In this document: positions 1 to 6,965 of the stretch, one piece after another
Numbering within the stretch: position 1 is the stretch's first letter
Layout of the letters: the number at the start of each line of letters is the position of its first letter
From: Methanobacteriota archaeon
Lineage (GTDB): Archaea > Thermoplasmatota > Poseidoniia > MGIII > CG-Epi1
DNA: 36,720 bases
Direction of reading: 5' to 3'
Assembly: GCA_014240055.1 (NCBI GenBank)
Contig: JAAZXP010000007.1
Span: 1 to 36,720 of the forward strand
The notes under the pieces: model-generated
What the model was told of the DNA's origin: nothing
Seen by the model: only the letters and a program-made list of their open reading frames with translations
The model's database searches: none
Position numbers and translations under genes: made by a program

Positions 1-2
1 GT

Positions 3-929
3 AAATATAAAATTAAATTTGCAAATCTTAAGGGTCAAGCAATGCGTTTTACCAAAGGTATGAAAGGAGGTTCAAAAATTCGTTCTAAGATTACTTTTGC
101 TACAAATATTGAAGAATTGGAAAAAGTTGAAGCTTATTCCGATGAGATAGATTTTTTGGTCGGATTGGGTGGAGGTAGACCGATAGATCTAGCTAAACAA
201 GCTGGCTTCAATACAGATATTCCTTTTATTTCAATTCCAACGGCAGCATCTCATGATGGTTTTGGTTCTGCACGAGCTTCAATACGTCAAAAAGGGCGTA
301 AAACCTCGATGCAAGCTATTCCGCCAATAGCAGTAGTTGCAGATACTTCTATAATTTCGAAGGCCCCAAGACGATTACTTGGAGCTGGTGTTGGAGATAT
401 AATTAGTAATCAAACAGCGGTGCTGGATTGGAAGCTATCTGAACAAAAAGCAGATTATAGTGAATATGCTGCAGCCTTATCAGAAATGGCAGCTCAATTG
501 GTTGAAGATGGAATAGATAAAGTGGCTAATGGTAGTGAGGAAGGAGTTCGTCTGGTAGTTAAGGCGCTAATTTCCAGTGGAGTTGCAATGTCCATTGCAG
601 GTACTTCAAGACCAGCAAGTGGAGGTGAGCACAAGTTTTCGCACTGGTTAGATTCACACTGTGAAAATCCTGCTTTGCATGGTGAACAATGTGGTTTAGG
701 ATCTATAGTTACAATGTATTTGCATGGAGGCAATTGGGAAAAAATAAGAGATACATTGAAAGCCGTAAATGCACCAATCAATGCAAAAGGTTTAGGAATC
801 GATGAAGATATGATTTTGTCAGCATTTCTTAATTCTAAAGAAATAAGACCTAATAGGTTAACAATATTAGATACAGCTAGCCCTGACGAAATTAAAAATG
901 CAGCTTTAGTTACTGGTATTATCAGTTAA
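3..929 (+). CDS. egsA: sn-glycerol-1-phosphate dehydrogenase, 5'-partial
   Basis: Makes the sn-glycerol-1-phosphate backbone of archaeal membrane lipids from dihydroxyacetone phosphate with NAD(P)H. It is a cytosolic metal-dependent enzyme of the iron-alcohol-dehydrogenase/glycerol-dehydrogenase fold. Counting from the first Met at base 42, the dinucleotide-binding motif GLGGGRPID is at residues 41-49, followed by the family motif IPTAASHDG. Metal-ligand regions GAGVGDIISN, SGGEHKFSHWLD and HGEQCGLGS come in the expected order. The frame stays open upstream of the first Met to base 3, and the family normally has about 50 more N-terminal residues, so the true start lies outside the window. The Met at 42 is probably internal. 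The 3' end overlaps the convergent symporter gene by 24 bases. The assignment is secure at family level. Confidence 0.9.
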   Translation, partial: KYKIKFANLKGQAMRFTKGMKGGSKIRSKITFATNIEELEKVEAYSDEIDFLVGLGGGRPIDLAKQAGFNTDIPFISIPTAASHDGFGSARASIRQKGRKTSMQAIPPIAVVADTSIISKAPRRLLGAGVGDIISNQTAVLDWKLSEQKADYSEYAAALSEMAAQLVEDGIDKVANGSEEGVRLVVKALISSGVAMSIAGTSRPASGGEHKFSHWLDSHCENPALHGEQCGLGSIVTMYLHGGNWEKIRDTLKAVNAPINAKGLGIDEDMILSAFLNSKEIRPNRLTILDTASPDEIKNAALVTGIIS

Positions 930-2369
930 TCTTTCTTCAATTTCAGTTGATATCCATAAAACTAAGATAGTAATCAGAATTACTGGCGTACTAAAATGAA
1001 ATCCTTGTGTAAACCATTCAGGTATAGCATTCCCTTTTTTAGAAGACCAATATGACCATCCTACTAGAACTTCTCCAGCAATTATAGAAATGATGCAGCT
1101 GTTTGCTCTGACTCTTTTCCAATAAAGTACAGCTACTGTGGTTGGGAAAAGTACTGCTAAGCCTGTAAATGCTTGTGACACGATATCAAATATGGTGTCA
1201 GGAGGGTCATAAGCTAGAAATAATCCAATTATGGCTAGAATTATTACTAAAGCTCTACCAGTCTTTTTTTCATTTTCAGGTTCAATTATTTGATTAGATG
1301 ATAATGCATCTTTTGTTATTATAGAAGACATTGCAAGAATTTGGGAGTCTGCAGTAGACATGAATGCAGCCATTGCTCCAATACTAACAAGAGCTGCAGC
1401 CCAAAGTGGTGCGTATTCAGTTAATAAAAGAGGTAATATATTATCGGATTCTTTCTTAGAAAGTACATGATCAAAATCTACAATATTACCGTAAACACCG
1501 ATTATTACTGGGAACAGGAAAAGTATTGGGACAATTGTAGGATATAACCATGCAGCTGTTCTAATTGCTTTATCATCTTCTGCAATATAAAACCGAGAAA
1601 AGAGTTGCGGAAACATTGGAACTGTTATTGGCCATAATATAGTATATGAAAAAATTACTTGCCAGGTAAAATTCCCTTCTCTCACAAATTTTTCAGGTGA
1701 ATTGTTCCACAATTTTTCACCACCTTTACTAAATCCACCAATTTCATCGTTCATAAAGAATGTAAATACAAAAATTATCAGAATGATAAACATTAGGGTT
1801 CCTTGAAAGACATCAGTTAACGCAGATGATTTCATTCCACCTAATATCAAGTATGAGACCATAACAAGAGTTAGTAAACATGCACCTGTAAAGTATGGAA
1901 TTTCTCCATTTGATAATGTTTCTAACAAGATTCCAGCACCCATGGGTTGAGTTGCTAAATATGGTAAAGTAAATATTACTAGAACTAGACCATAAATCCA
2001 TCCTAAATATTTTGAATTAGTTTCCCCACTTATTAGTTCAGGTGGAGTCATGTATCCTTTCTCTTTTCCGAGTTTATGAATAGGTAAGCCAAGTAATAGT
2101 ATTGAAAGCCCAACAAGTGAAGTTCCCATAGCCATAATTCCATAGAATCCCCATCCTGCACGATAGCTTGACCCTGAGAAACCTAAGAAGAAGAAGGCTG
2201 AAAAATTGGTTGCAGCCAAGGTACAGAAAAGAATCCATGGATTGATTTTTCGGGATGCAACAAAATAATCTTCTGAACTGTCTTCTTTGCTGCGCCCATA
2301 AATTCCAATACCGATAGATATTGCAAGATAAATTGTTAAAATGATTCCAATAGTTAGTAAATCACTCAT
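906..2369 (-). CDS. Sodium/solute symporter (SSS family)
   Basis: A multi-pass membrane protein of 487 residues with about 13 hydrophobic segments, the usual size and topology of sodium:solute symporters (SLC5/PutP/PanF type). Family-type stretches are visible: ATNFSAFFFLGFSGSSYRAG after the second segment, GGMKSSALTDVFQGTLM in the middle and AAFMSTADSQILAMSSIITK later. It would couple sodium entry to uptake of a small organic solute; the substrate cannot be read from the sequence. The start codon lies inside the end of the upstream small membrane protein gene (8-base overlap), so the two are probably coupled. Such two-gene units of a 60-80-residue two-helix protein plus an SSS permease are common. 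The 3' end runs 24 bases into egsA on the other strand. Confidence 0.88.
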   Translation of the reverse strand: MSDLLTIGIILTIYLAISIGIGIYGRSKEDSSEDYFVASRKINPWILFCTLAATNFSAFFFLGFSGSSYRAGWGFYGIMAMGTSLVGLSILLLGLPIHKLGKEKGYMTPPELISGETNSKYLGWIYGLVLVIFTLPYLATQPMGAGILLETLSNGEIPYFTGACLLTLVMVSYLILGGMKSSALTDVFQGTLMFIILIIFVFTFFMNDEIGGFSKGGEKLWNNSPEKFVREGNFTWQVIFSYTILWPITVPMFPQLFSRFYIAEDDKAIRTAAWLYPTIVPILFLFPVIIGVYGNIVDFDHVLSKKESDNILPLLLTEYAPLWAAALVSIGAMAAFMSTADSQILAMSSIITKDALSSNQIIEPENEKKTGRALVIILAIIGLFLAYDPPDTIFDIVSQAFTGLAVLFPTTVAVLYWKRVRANSCIISIIAGEVLVGWSYWSSKKGNAIPEWFTQGFHFSTPVILITILVLWISTEIEERLTDNTSN

Positions 2370-2598
2370 CTTTCCTCCAGCTCTTCGAAAACTTCCAAAC
2401 TGAATATGCTAAAGCAAATTGGATTACAATAAGGTAAATTACCCATATAGGAATCCAGTTATTAATTCGATTACTAGAGTTCCAGCTCCACCAGTCTATG
2501 CTAATAACAATAAGTGTAATGAAAACAATAGCCCATTTCTGATTTATCTTGGAATCTGGGAACCAGAATGGTAAAAGCTCCCATTTCTTTTCGGTCAA
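2362..2598 (-). CDS. Small two-helix membrane protein accompanying the symporter (DUF3311-like)
   Basis: A protein of 78 residues with two predicted membrane helices, roughly 22-38 and 48-66, a Trp-rich loop between them and a basic C-terminus (KFSKSWRKDE). It overlaps eS1 upstream by 4 bases (ATGA) and the symporter downstream by 8 bases, so all three are likely translated from one mRNA. Size, topology and position match the small accessory proteins (DUF3311 type) found next to SSS permeases. The family name is from memory and not verified. Its role is probably assembly or stability of the symporter, which is inference. Confidence 0.7.
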   Translation of the reverse strand: MTEKKWELLPFWFPDSKINQKWAIVFITLIVISIDWWSWNSSNRINNWIPIWVIYLIVIQFALAYSVWKFSKSWRKDE

Positions 2599-3428
2599 GC
2601 TTGAAGTCTTTCAATAAGTTCAGCCTTGGTGCCTGAAACTGGTAAATCTTTTTCTTTTAACAATTCTTTTAGTTCAGCTACTTTCATTTTACTATAGTCA
2701 GTGTCTTCAGCTTCAATTTCTTCTTCAACTGCAGGCGACTCTTCTTGTGCAACTTCAGTTTCTTTTGCCTTTGGAGCTGGTTTAGTATTAGCTTCCTCGA
2801 TTATTTTTTCTAATTCATCATCTTCTGGAGGTACTTCCATAAGACTTGTTGGATTCATAACATGGATTTTAGAAATTTCAACTCTTTTTGTTGGATACGT
2901 AGACTTCAACATGGTTGCAACTTCCTTACTTAGATCACCAGAATATATCTTTTTTAGAGTTTCAGATATGTTTAATTTAGTAAGAGATTCATCAATACAC
3001 TTGTGTGCAACAGCTCTCAAAACTCTTTCCTGGGATTTCTTTATTCTTTTATCAACCATTATAATTGGTTTAATTCTAATTTGAACATCATCTTGTAAAT
3101 TTAAAACAAAGTTACAATCTATACGACTATTCTTTCTTCTGGTTAGCGCTCTTTTGTAGTCTGAAGTTAAACGGTGACCATCGAACGAAGTGAAAGCATT
3201 ATTTCCCCTTACTTCATTAACTCTAAATTTTATCATAAAATTTTTTTGATTAAAATCACCAGTTAATTTTTCTAAAGGAACTTCGGTTACTCTACCATTG
3301 ACAACCTCTGGGCTGTCGGCAGGTGTGTGTGCCATTATTGCGTAATTAAACATGGAAGGTGCATGTAATTGGTACCACATTTTGTTCTTCCATTTGTCTT
3401 TAACTTTTGCTCGGGTAACTTTGGCCAA
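2595..3428 (-). CDS. rps3ae: Ribosomal protein eS1 (S3Ae) with C-terminal SAP domain
   Basis: Small-subunit ribosomal protein eS1, 277 residues from a TTG start (TTG GCC AAA, giving MAKVTRAKVKDKWKNKMWY). The eS1 core fills residues 1 to about 200, including the RVNEVRGNNAFTSFDGH and VDKRIKKSQERVLR regions. Archaeal eS1 is usually a little over 200 residues. Here an acidic, Pro/Ala/Glu-rich linker (about 203-242) leads to a SAP-like helix-extension-helix at 243-276 (MKVAELKELLKEKDLPV). SAP domains bind nucleic acid in other proteins, so the tail may add an RNA or DNA contact. It is the first gene of a coupled set with a small membrane protein and a symporter, and has a TATA-like box about 25 bases upstream. 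Confidence 0.93.
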   Translation of the reverse strand: MAKVTRAKVKDKWKNKMWYQLHAPSMFNYAIMAHTPADSPEVVNGRVTEVPLEKLTGDFNQKNFMIKFRVNEVRGNNAFTSFDGHRLTSDYKRALTRRKNSRIDCNFVLNLQDDVQIRIKPIIMVDKRIKKSQERVLRAVAHKCIDESLTKLNISETLKKIYSGDLSKEVATMLKSTYPTKRVEISKIHVMNPTSLMEVPPEDDELEKIIEEANTKPAPKAKETEVAQEESPAVEEEIEAEDTDYSKMKVAELKELLKEKDLPVSGTKAELIERLQA

Positions 3429-3447
3429 ATTTAATTTCTCCGTGATG

Positions 3448-3458
3448 AACTATAAGTT
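3448..3458 (-). promoter_or_regulatory. TATA-like box for the eS1 gene
   Basis: The minus strand reads AACTTATAGTT, centred about 25 bases before the TTG start of eS1. This is the spacing expected for a leaderless or near-leaderless archaeal transcript. Confidence 0.45.
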
Positions 3459-3482
3459 CAGGTCTGCGCTCACTGGACAGGG

Positions 3483-3491
3483 TTAAATATA
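3483..3491 (+). promoter_or_regulatory. TATA box for the universal stress protein gene; decides its start
   Basis: TTAAATATA lies 24-32 bases before the ATG at 3515. With archaeal TATA-to-start-site spacing of about 25, transcription would begin near 3512. The upstream in-frame TTG at 3494 would therefore not be in the mRNA, which favours the ATG. Confidence 0.6.
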
Positions 3492-3514
3492 CGTTGCGTC
3501 GATTGCAATACAAG

Positions 3515-4315
3515 ATGTTTGACAAACTATTGCTTCCTCTAGACCCTTCGAAGCGTTTGAAACCAGCACAAGATTATGCTATTGCGTTAGCTAAACGACT
3601 AGAAATCCCTCTATTTGCAGTTTTTGTAAGTAATCCATCTAAAACAGGAACTATTACTGCTTCAGGTGAAACTCAAAAGGGTATTGAAGTTCTCGGTGAG
3701 AGACAATTAAATCAATTTATTGAAGGTGTTTCTGATGTTAAGATTAAATCGATATTAAAAACTGGTAAAAGACGGAAAGTTCTAGCTCAATTAATTGATG
3801 AGGGAGTTGCAGACACTTTAATTCTTGGTCCTTTCAGGTCTATGCTAAGTAGATTATTTACAGGTTCAGAGGTTGAAAGAATTTTAGATTCCGAATCTTC
3901 CCATGCCTTTGTAGTTAGAGAGGATCATCCTCTTCCAGGGCCGGGTTCTCCGGCTTTAGTGGTTTTTGATGGGCTTTCATTATCTAAAGATGCTCTTAAG
4001 AGAATCGAAGATTTTTCATTAAAATTCAAGTGTGATATAGAGTTATTGCATATTGGTACTGAAATTTTTGGAGGTGCTGAAGCTATCGATAAAGCGGTAG
4101 AAATTTTAAGGGAAAAATTAGGAACTGAAGTATTAGTTACTTCTAAAATTGTTCCCTTTAGTTTCTTTAAAACTCGAAAGAGTATTGCAAATTCGGTAAT
4201 AAGTTCAACAGGAGCGCGTATAGTTATTCTTCCAGATATTGAAGATGCAGTTAGCGATAATCTAATTCACCAATTGGTTTTGAGTGCGTCAGTTCCGGTG
4301 TGTGTTCTAAGATGA
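3515..4315 (+). CDS. Tandem universal stress protein (UspA family)
   Basis: Begins MFDKLLLPLDPS, a typical UspA first strand, and contains two Usp-like halves (about 1-140 and 145-266). The first half has GPFRSMLSRLFTGS where ATP-binding Usp proteins have G-2x-G-9x-G(S/T). The second Gly is replaced, so nucleotide binding is uncertain. The second half is more diverged and lacks an obvious nucleotide motif. I chose ATG 3515 over an in-frame TTG at 3494 because of the TATA box at 3483-3491 and because the Usp fold starts at once. Its stop overlaps the start of the DASS-type transporter by 4 bases (ATGA). Usp proteins often act beside or on ion transporters, so it may regulate that transporter; this is inference. 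Confidence 0.85.
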   Translation: MFDKLLLPLDPSKRLKPAQDYAIALAKRLEIPLFAVFVSNPSKTGTITASGETQKGIEVLGERQLNQFIEGVSDVKIKSILKTGKRRKVLAQLIDEGVADTLILGPFRSMLSRLFTGSEVERILDSESSHAFVVREDHPLPGPGSPALVVFDGLSLSKDALKRIEDFSLKFKCDIELLHIGTEIFGGAEAIDKAVEILREKLGTEVLVTSKIVPFSFFKTRKSIANSVISSTGARIVILPDIEDAVSDNLIHQLVLSASVPVCVLR

Positions 4316-5886
4316 GTAAAGATGAAGAATTTGAGGAGATGCTCGAAGGTCTCGATATTGTTGCTGAAGCTTTAGATGAAGAACCTCATGCAGTCTTACC
4401 TCGTATTAATCAACTTAAGCGCAGAAAAACCCTATTGGAATTACAATCAGACTTATTTGATCCAATAGAAAGGCAGCATGCATTCTATAGATTATTTCTT
4501 AATTCAACTTTTAGAAAGTTTGGTGCAGGTGTTCTAATTGTTTCTTTCATTAATGTTTTATTGTATTTGTTTGCAGATGGTTTAACTACATCCGGAAGAA
4601 ATGTTTTTGTATTATTTTTATTCATAATATACCTGTGGGTTTCTGAAACATTTCCTCTTCCAGTCACAGCTTTGATGGCTGGTGTGGCTTTAGTATTATT
4701 AGGTGAAAATCGGGATGATGCATTTAGTTCCTATGCTTCTGATTCTGTATTTATGATTCTAGGTTCTTTGATAATTGCGCAAGGAATAACCAAATCCGGT
4801 GCTGAGAATTTAATAATACGAAGATTCCTGGGGCCTTTTACAGGTTCTAATTATTCATTAATTTTGGGAATAATTCTTATTTGTAGTTTTATGGCAGCTA
4901 TAATTCCTGATCACAGTGTTGCAGCAATTATGCTTCCTTTGGTATTAACTATTGCAGATAAAACAGATATAAGAAAACGCCCTAATGAAATGATTGCATT
5001 GGTTTTAGCCGTTGCTTTTTCGTGTTCGATTGCAGGTTTGGCTACTCCATCTGGTGGAGCTAGAAATGTGATAGCTATGGGTTTCTTAGAAGAATTATAT
5101 GATATAAGAATTTCATACATTCAATGGGTTGTATTGGCAGCCCCAATAACTATTGCAGCAGTTCCAGGTGTATTTCTTACTTTAATTTTTGTCAACAAAG
5201 TAACTTATCGTAAAATTGATTATTCAAATGAGCAAACACAACCAATAGATGATCGACAATTATTATCATTATCCATTTTAGGCTTAACTTTCCTGTTATT
5301 TTTAACTTCAGGCTTTAACGGATTAACTTTGGGAACTAGTGCAATGATTGGCGGTATACTAATGCATACTTTTGGAGTTCTTGAATGGGAAGACAGCCGA
5401 CAGCGGTTACGTTGGGGAGTTATGTTCATTTATGGTGCAGCTTTAACTATGGGTAAAGCGATGGTCAGTCACGGTGCAGCAGCATGGTTGGCTGGTGGAT
5501 TGTATGAATTAGCTGAGATTGGATCTCAATTTGGAGGTGATTCAGTAATTATTCTTCTAATCATAATTGTTACGGTATTATTAACGAATGTAATGAGTGA
5601 TGGAGCGGCAGCAGCAATACTTGTGCCTATTACTTTAGCAGTTGGTGCTGCAGCAGGTTTACCTTTAGCATCTGTAGCTTTGATTACGGCAATTAGTACT
5701 GCATTTGCATTTATGACTTCATTTGGTACGCCGCCTAACTTAATAGTTCAGGCTTCGGGTATTCCCAAATCTAGTGATTTTGTTAGAAATGGAGTTCCAT
5801 TGGTAATTTTTACGATTATATTATTAATGACTGCAGAATATTATTATTGGGATATGGCAAGAGAATGGGTTAATCTTACAAACTAA
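4312..5886 (+). CDS. DASS/SLC13-type anion symporter with altered signature motifs
   Basis: 524 residues from ATG 4312, which overlaps the Usp stop. An upstream in-frame GTG at 4300 is less likely. A charged cytoplasmic N-terminal segment of about 65 residues precedes about a dozen membrane segments. The layout is that of divalent-anion/sodium symporters: a first half with the SCSIAGLATPSGGARNVIAMG re-entrant region, and a second half with STAFAFMTSFGTPPNLIVQA. The two positions where the family usually has SNT read PDH (about 199-201, IIPDHSVAAIMLP) and SDG (about 429-431, VMSDGAAAAILVP). Substrate (dicarboxylate, sulfate, phosphate or other) and coupling ion are therefore open. The stop overlaps the convergent gene by 4 bases. 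Confidence 0.82.
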   Translation: MSKDEEFEEMLEGLDIVAEALDEEPHAVLPRINQLKRRKTLLELQSDLFDPIERQHAFYRLFLNSTFRKFGAGVLIVSFINVLLYLFADGLTTSGRNVFVLFLFIIYLWVSETFPLPVTALMAGVALVLLGENRDDAFSSYASDSVFMILGSLIIAQGITKSGAENLIIRRFLGPFTGSNYSLILGIILICSFMAAIIPDHSVAAIMLPLVLTIADKTDIRKRPNEMIALVLAVAFSCSIAGLATPSGGARNVIAMGFLEELYDIRISYIQWVVLAAPITIAAVPGVFLTLIFVNKVTYRKIDYSNEQTQPIDDRQLLSLSILGLTFLLFLTSGFNGLTLGTSAMIGGILMHTFGVLEWEDSRQRLRWGVMFIYGAALTMGKAMVSHGAAAWLAGGLYELAEIGSQFGGDSVIILLIIIVTVLLTNVMSDGAAAAILVPITLAVGAAAGLPLASVALITAISTAFAFMTSFGTPPNLIVQASGIPKSSDFVRNGVPLVIFTIILLMTAEYYYWDMAREWVNLTN

Positions 5887-6491
5887 TTATTCTTACTTCT
5901 ATTCGTTTTATTTTCCACATTCATTAGCCCCCCAATAAATGCAAAAGTTACCACAGATATGAATACTGAAGAATTGCTGTCAGGCATTTTAGAAATGGGA
6001 CCTAGTACACTTTTCTCAGGATTATGTCCTAATATTTCTCCGATTTTATCAGCTATGTCGTTTGGCCCGGAACCTGGAGGTAACGCTCCAGAGGATGCAA
6101 GCAGATATGCTGTAGCAATAACGAGAAAAGGTAACATTGCAGCAGTTAGAGCTCTGGCAGGATCGCCAGCCTTCCTTCCACCGAAGAAACCACCTACAGC
6201 TGCAGTAATTGAACCAGGGATAGTGAGAACCCCTAGAACTATCATGATTGTAAATATGTATATGAAACCAGCAAAAATCCCATCGCCAAATAATTTAATA
6301 GTGCTAAAGTCACTTTTCAGAATATCAGTTACAGGATATTTTTCGTTTTCAATAGTTTCAATTTCACTGTCTTTAAACTCTTCAGTGTCATCTTTTTTTT
6401 CTATTTCTTCTACATAATCCTCTTTGAAAGAATCAGATTCAATGTCTATCTTTTGACGTACTAATTCCCAAATGTCTTTTTCTGTATCCAC
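5883..6491 (-). CDS. Unknown membrane protein, acidic N-terminus
   Basis: 202 residues from a GTG start. An acidic soluble N-terminus (about 1-65, many Glu/Asp/Lys) is followed by hydrophobic segments at roughly 68-95, 110-132 and 175-192. A Gly-rich stretch (AVGGFFGGRKAGDPARA) lies between the first two. I do not recognise the family. A TATA-like element at 6513-6521 sits about 25 bases upstream. The gene converges on the DASS-type transporter, sharing a CTAA tetranucleotide that supplies both stop codons. A plus-strand ORF across the same bases has Pro/Ser-rich shadow composition and is not a gene. Confidence 0.72.
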   Translation of the reverse strand: MDTEKDIWELVRQKIDIESDSFKEDYVEEIEKKDDTEEFKDSEIETIENEKYPVTDILKSDFSTIKLFGDGIFAGFIYIFTIMIVLGVLTIPGSITAAVGGFFGGRKAGDPARALTAAMLPFLVIATAYLLASSGALPPGSGPNDIADKIGEILGHNPEKSVLGPISKMPDSNSSVFISVVTFAFIGGLMNVENKTNRSKNN

Positions 6492-6512
6492 TATTTGTAA
6501 ATTAGTTGCTAT

Positions 6513-6521
6513 CTATAAATT
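6513..6521 (-). promoter_or_regulatory. TATA-like box for the unknown membrane protein gene
   Basis: The minus strand reads AATTTATAG, 22-30 bases before the GTG start at 6491. This is leaderless spacing. Confidence 0.45.
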
Positions 6522-6542
6522 AATGATGATACCTACAACAGA

Positions 6543-6552
6543 TTAATATAAG
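6543..6552 (+). promoter_or_regulatory. TATA-like box for the small-protein/helicase operon
   Basis: TTAATATAAG lies 36-45 bases before ATG 6588. This leaves room for a short leader containing GGTGA at about 6575-6579, a plausible ribosome binding site 8 bases before the ATG. Confidence 0.45.
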
Positions 6553-6587
6553 ACCCAGAACAGACCAGATAGAACGGTGAAAGCTAA

Positions 6588-6965
6588 ATGGAAGTTTTAA
6601 CTACAGAAACACTCGCTTCTGCAATAAATTATAGCCCAGAATATTCTCATATGGGTGATGACGAATCTAGTTATCTAGCAGAGCACATATTGAATTTTTT
6701 TGGATTCAGTGATCGTATAATTGATAATGTTTTACATCCAGAAGATAGAGATACTTTCTATATGCTGGAAGATGCAGGTTTGATGGAAACTGAAAGAGAA
6801 GAAACAACGCTATATGATGGAAGAGAATGGAGAATACATTATTGGCTACTGAAAGTTTCTGAGATTCAGAGCCGTAGAGATGCCGGGCCTAAATATGCAC
6901 CAGACGATATGGAACCTTCAGTATATGATGAAATTCCAGATGACATCTGGTCACGTGAAAATTGA
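6588..6965 (+). CDS. Small conserved archaeal protein (DUF6015-like)
   Basis: 125 residues, soluble and acidic. The stretch LNFFGFSDRIIDNVLHPEDR followed by DTFYMLEDAGLMETEREETT and LYDGREWRIHYWLL resembles a short family I remember from Thermoplasmata-type archaea (DUF6015). The name is from memory. The FYMLEDAGL...REWRIHYW part looks like a winged-helix-type helix plus beta-wing, which is inference. The stop overlaps the TTG start of the XPD-type helicase by 4 bases (TTGA), so the two are probably produced together. A link to helicase function is suggested only by this coupling. Confidence 0.75.
   Translation: MEVLTTETLASAINYSPEYSHMGDDESSYLAEHILNFFGFSDRIIDNVLHPEDRDTFYMLEDAGLMETEREETTLYDGREWRIHYWLLKVSEIQSRRDAGPKYAPDDMEPSVYDEIPDDIWSREN

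Noticed and set aside
494-781. A minus-strand ORF of 95 codons inside egsA
   Set aside because: It is antisense to conserved metal-ligand motifs of egsA and resembles no known protein.
3494-3514. An upstream TTG start for the universal stress protein
   Set aside because: It lies only a few bases after the TATA box, before the expected transcription start, and the Usp fold begins right at ATG 3515.
5959-6417. A plus-strand ORF of 152 codons opposite the unknown membrane protein gene
   Set aside because: It is the mirror of a hydrophobic, acidic gene. The composition is Pro/Ser/Ile-rich, it has no promoter or ribosome site, and the minus-strand frame has better coding character and a TATA box.
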